Part shown: positions 61,476-64,000 of the stretch, one piece after another
Position numbering within the stretch: position 1 is the stretch's first letter
Layout: the number at the start of each line of letters is the position of its first letter
Assembly: GCF_000817815.1 (NCBI RefSeq)
Contig: NZ_JPRD01000016.1
Span: 32,675-96,674, forward strand
Source of the DNA: Vibrio owensii CAIM 1854 = LMG 25443
Lineage (GTDB): Bacteria; Pseudomonadota; Gammaproteobacteria; Enterobacterales; Vibrionaceae
Reading direction: 5' to 3'
Length of the DNA stretch: 64,000 nucleotides
The notes under the pieces: generated by a model
Database searches by the model: none
The model's input: the letters and a program-made list of their open reading frames with translations, nothing else
What the model was told of the DNA's origin: nothing
Position numbers and translations under genes: made by a program

Positions 61476-63965
61476 ATGAACGCTGAGTCAGATGTTCACC
61501 ATACTATTCCAAGGGCGTTTCAGGATGCTTTATTAATTATGTTTCGCTTCGCTATCTCCCCTGCATTGATGACAGACTGGAAACAGGCTCTGCAACAATG
61601 CTGTGATGCCACACAGGCGCACGGTCAGCTTTATACTTTCAGCTACACTCGCCAATGGCGCTTGAGTGAGGTGGCGACATCTCCGCAACATCATCGTGAA
61701 GTCGTCACGATTCTCGAACCTGCCACTGAGCACTTTATCTATCCTCAGCTTGTTGTTGAACAAACGCCCTTTCAAAACCAAACCTTGAGTTACTGCCCGG
61801 TATGGCTCCCAAGCGGTGAGCTGTTTGCTGCCTTCGCGTTGGTTCATTCAACTGAGCAAGATGCTGTCATTTCTGGGTGGTTAAGCGCATTGGCTGGACG
61901 TGTAGGCTTTGATGTTGCTCAGACTTATCATCAAGAGCAGCAGCGTCACGATGTTCAATTGCCAGATTTACTGCCATCCCTACAAGAATTCATTGATTGC
62001 TTAGAAGACCACACGTGGATAAAAAGCACCGATGGTCGCTACGCGATGACCAACCGCAGCGTTGAAGACTCTTGGCAAATGACGGGCAGTGAAATCGTCG
62101 GCAAGAATGACTTCGAGTTGTTCAGCAGTCGTCGAGCGAAGAAGTTCATTGATACCGATCAGTTGGTGATCGCCACAGGCAGCCAAAACACGGTTGAAGA
62201 GTGCACCCTAATTGATGACAACAACAACCCAACCTGGTTGGAAACCATCAAGTCGCCAATCCGCAATCAAACCGGAGAGCTGATTGGTATTTTGGGTATG
62301 ACACGCAACGTCACTCGTCGAAAAATGGTAGAGACTCAGTTGTCATTGGCGTCGAAAATCTTCGATAACTCCCATGAAGGGATGGTGATTACTGACCGCA
62401 AAGCCAACATTCTTGATGTAAACAGCGCCTTCACCCACATCACTGGTTATGCAGCAGAAGAAGTGATCGGTAAGAACCCGAATATCTTGCGTTCTGGGCA
62501 TCACGACCGCGAGTTTTATCAACAGTTGTGGCGTCAGCTAGAAAGCAAAGGTCAGTGGAAAGGTGAATTCATCAATCGCAAAAAAGATGGCAGCATTTAC
62601 CCACAACTCGCCACCATCAGTGCGGTAATGGACGATAAGAACCATCTGATCAACTACATTTGTGTGTTTGAAGACATCTCGGTACGTAAAGCGCACGAAG
62701 AAAAGCTGCAACGCATGGCGTTTTACGATCCATTGACCAACCTTCCTAACCGTACCCATTTGATCAGCTTGCTAGAACAGCACATTGAGAATGGTCAGAA
62801 GCATCAACACGCGTTTGCGACCCTGTTCCTCGATATCGACCACTTCAAGCACATCAACGACAGCATGGGGCACTTCTGTGGGGACCAACTGCTGACTAAA
62901 CTCGCTGAACGCCTGCAAGATGTGCTGCACTTACGCGCTCATGTGGCACGTATCGGTGGCGATGAGTTTGTCATCATATTGCCGAATATCGAATCGGATT
63001 CGCAGCTGATCGACACTATTGAGGACATACTCTGCCTGTTCAACCGTCCTTTTGAAGTCAGCAAGAACGAATCTCTGCGCATCTCCACCAGCGTGGGCGT
63101 GGCTCGTTATCCTCAAGACGGACAAGACAGCGAAACCTTGCTCAAGAATGCCGATACTGCCATGTACTTGGCGAAGAAAAACGGTCGTAACGGCTACGCG
63201 TTCTACTCACCGGATTTGACCGATAAATCCGTGTCTCACGTGCGTATGCAGTCTGCTCTGCATGAGGCGATTGAGAAGAACCAACTTCATTTAGCTTACC
63301 AACCGCAATACAACTTAAGTGCAAACGAACTGGTTGGCGTAGAAGCCCTGCTATGCTGGCAACATCCCGATCTTGGAATGATTTCTCCGGCAGATTTTAT
63401 CCCGATTGCAGAGAAAACGGGCCTGATTCAAAGCATTGGTAAATGGGTCTTGGAGCAAGCTTGTTTGCAAGGTCGTGCATGGCTGGATAACGGCATTGAA
63501 TTTGGCAAGCTTGCGGTGAACGTATCGGCTCTTCAGCTACAACAATCAGACTTCATCAGCAAACTTGGTGTGATTCTCAAAGAGACCGGATTCCCGGCGC
63601 ACCGTCTAGAGCTGGAAATCACCGAAAGCTTCTTGCTGATTGACCCACAACAAGCTATCGCATCACTCAACTTGCTTCGCGAGCTCGGTATTGAGATCTC
63701 TCTTGATGACTTTGGTACCGGTTACTCGTCACTGTCTTACCTCAAAGGTTTGCCAATCAACAAATTGAAGATCGACCGCTCTTTCGTAAGCGATGTGCCA
63801 AGCAACACCGACAGCAACGCGATGGGACAAATCCTGTCATTGAAAGTGGTCGCCGAAGGCATCGAAACCGACGAACAAGCTCAATACCTATTCGAGCGCG
63901 GCTGTATCTACGGACAAGGCTTCCGCTTTAGCGCCCCAGTTCGCGCCGAGAAGTTATTTAAATAA
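61476..63965 (+). CDS. PAS-PAS-GGDEF-EAL c-di-GMP protein
   Basis: A soluble 829-residue protein. An N-terminal region of unknown fold (1-160) precedes PAS domains at about 165-285 and 292-412, a GGDEF domain with intact GGDEF at 494-498, and an EAL domain with EAL at 623-625. Most EAL active-site motifs are kept (NVSALQL, EITES, DDFGTGYSS, KIDRSF, VAEGIE), but the segment between KIDRSFV and VVAEG is 19 residues here against 26 in the other GGDEF-EAL protein of this window. This shortens a helix of the barrel and may harm phosphodiesterase activity. No RxxD inhibitory site precedes GGDEF. Confidence 0.9.
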   Translation: MNAESDVHHTIPRAFQDALLIMFRFAISPALMTDWKQALQQCCDATQAHGQLYTFSYTRQWRLSEVATSPQHHREVVTILEPATEHFIYPQLVVEQTPFQNQTLSYCPVWLPSGELFAAFALVHSTEQDAVISGWLSALAGRVGFDVAQTYHQEQQRHDVQLPDLLPSLQEFIDCLEDHTWIKSTDGRYAMTNRSVEDSWQMTGSEIVGKNDFELFSSRRAKKFIDTDQLVIATGSQNTVEECTLIDDNNNPTWLETIKSPIRNQTGELIGILGMTRNVTRRKMVETQLSLASKIFDNSHEGMVITDRKANILDVNSAFTHITGYAAEEVIGKNPNILRSGHHDREFYQQLWRQLESKGQWKGEFINRKKDGSIYPQLATISAVMDDKNHLINYICVFEDISVRKAHEEKLQRMAFYDPLTNLPNRTHLISLLEQHIENGQKHQHAFATLFLDIDHFKHINDSMGHFCGDQLLTKLAERLQDVLHLRAHVARIGGDEFVIILPNIESDSQLIDTIEDILCLFNRPFEVSKNESLRISTSVGVARYPQDGQDSETLLKNADTAMYLAKKNGRNGYAFYSPDLTDKSVSHVRMQSALHEAIEKNQLHLAYQPQYNLSANELVGVEALLCWQHPDLGMISPADFIPIAEKTGLIQSIGKWVLEQACLQGRAWLDNGIEFGKLAVNVSALQLQQSDFISKLGVILKETGFPAHRLELEITESFLLIDPQQAIASLNLLRELGIEISLDDFGTGYSSLSYLKGLPINKLKIDRSFVSDVPSNTDSNAMGQILSLKVVAEGIETDEQAQYLFERGCIYGQGFRFSAPVRAEKLFK

Positions 63966-64000
63966 AAAAGACCGAGCACTGGCTCTAATGCCGTTCACTT

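Overview
The window is chromosomal DNA of a gammaproteobacterium, almost certainly a Vibrio and probably of the Harveyi clade. The evidence is near-full-length protein similarity to Vibrio homologues, the gene order (polA, Spot 42 and engB; hemN and yihI; glnA and glnLG; typA), a complete twelve-gene type II secretion operon of the eps/gsp kind, and Vibrio-type long RyhB and CsrB RNAs. It is dense core genome. I see no rRNA, tRNA, CRISPR array, prophage, integron or insertion sequence.

Left part (1 to about 26 kb). A truncated exported retropepsin-like protein is followed by tex, a small unknown protein, bioH diverging from comF, nfuA, nudE and cysQ. The gspC-to-gspN type II secretion operon runs leftward for about 11.4 kb. 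Diverging from it is hslR-hslO (Hsp15 and Hsp33), preceded by a good sigma-32 promoter. Then come pckA and an AsmA-like protein whose end overlaps a convergent acetyltransferase/thioesterase fusion (FabY/YiiD type).

Middle part (26 to 43 kb). This holds fabY, dtd and yihY, a DUF2959 lipoprotein, a small NTPase, and typA diverging from glnA. glnA has a sigma-54 promoter, an NtrC site and a palindrome that also fits a PurR operator. A DUF4124 protein, glnL-glnG (with its own NtrC site), a dCACHE-HAMP-GGDEF-EAL protein, adenosine deaminase, hemN, a DUF2489 protein and yihI follow.

Right part (43 to 64 kb). A methyltransferase, a CsrB-type RNA with about 17 GGA triplets and an upstream CRP-like site, cytochrome c4, engB, Spot 42, polA (with a phased DnaA-box cluster upstream), RyhB with a Fur box, a GNAT protein, hemB and tatD. 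Next is an unusual stretch of three tandem paralogous genes for 38-40-residue zinc-ribbon mini-proteins. Then tatABC (with a terminator-like hairpin between tatB and tatC), ubiB-ubiJ-ubiE, rmuC behind a LexA box, an EamA permease and a PAS-PAS-GGDEF-EAL protein with a shortened EAL segment.

The window concentrates global regulation: nitrogen (NtrBC, sigma-54), carbon (CsrB, Spot 42, a CRP-like site), iron (RyhB/Fur), heat shock (sigma-32), SOS (LexA) and c-di-GMP. The least explained item is the mini-protein family at 53163-54006.
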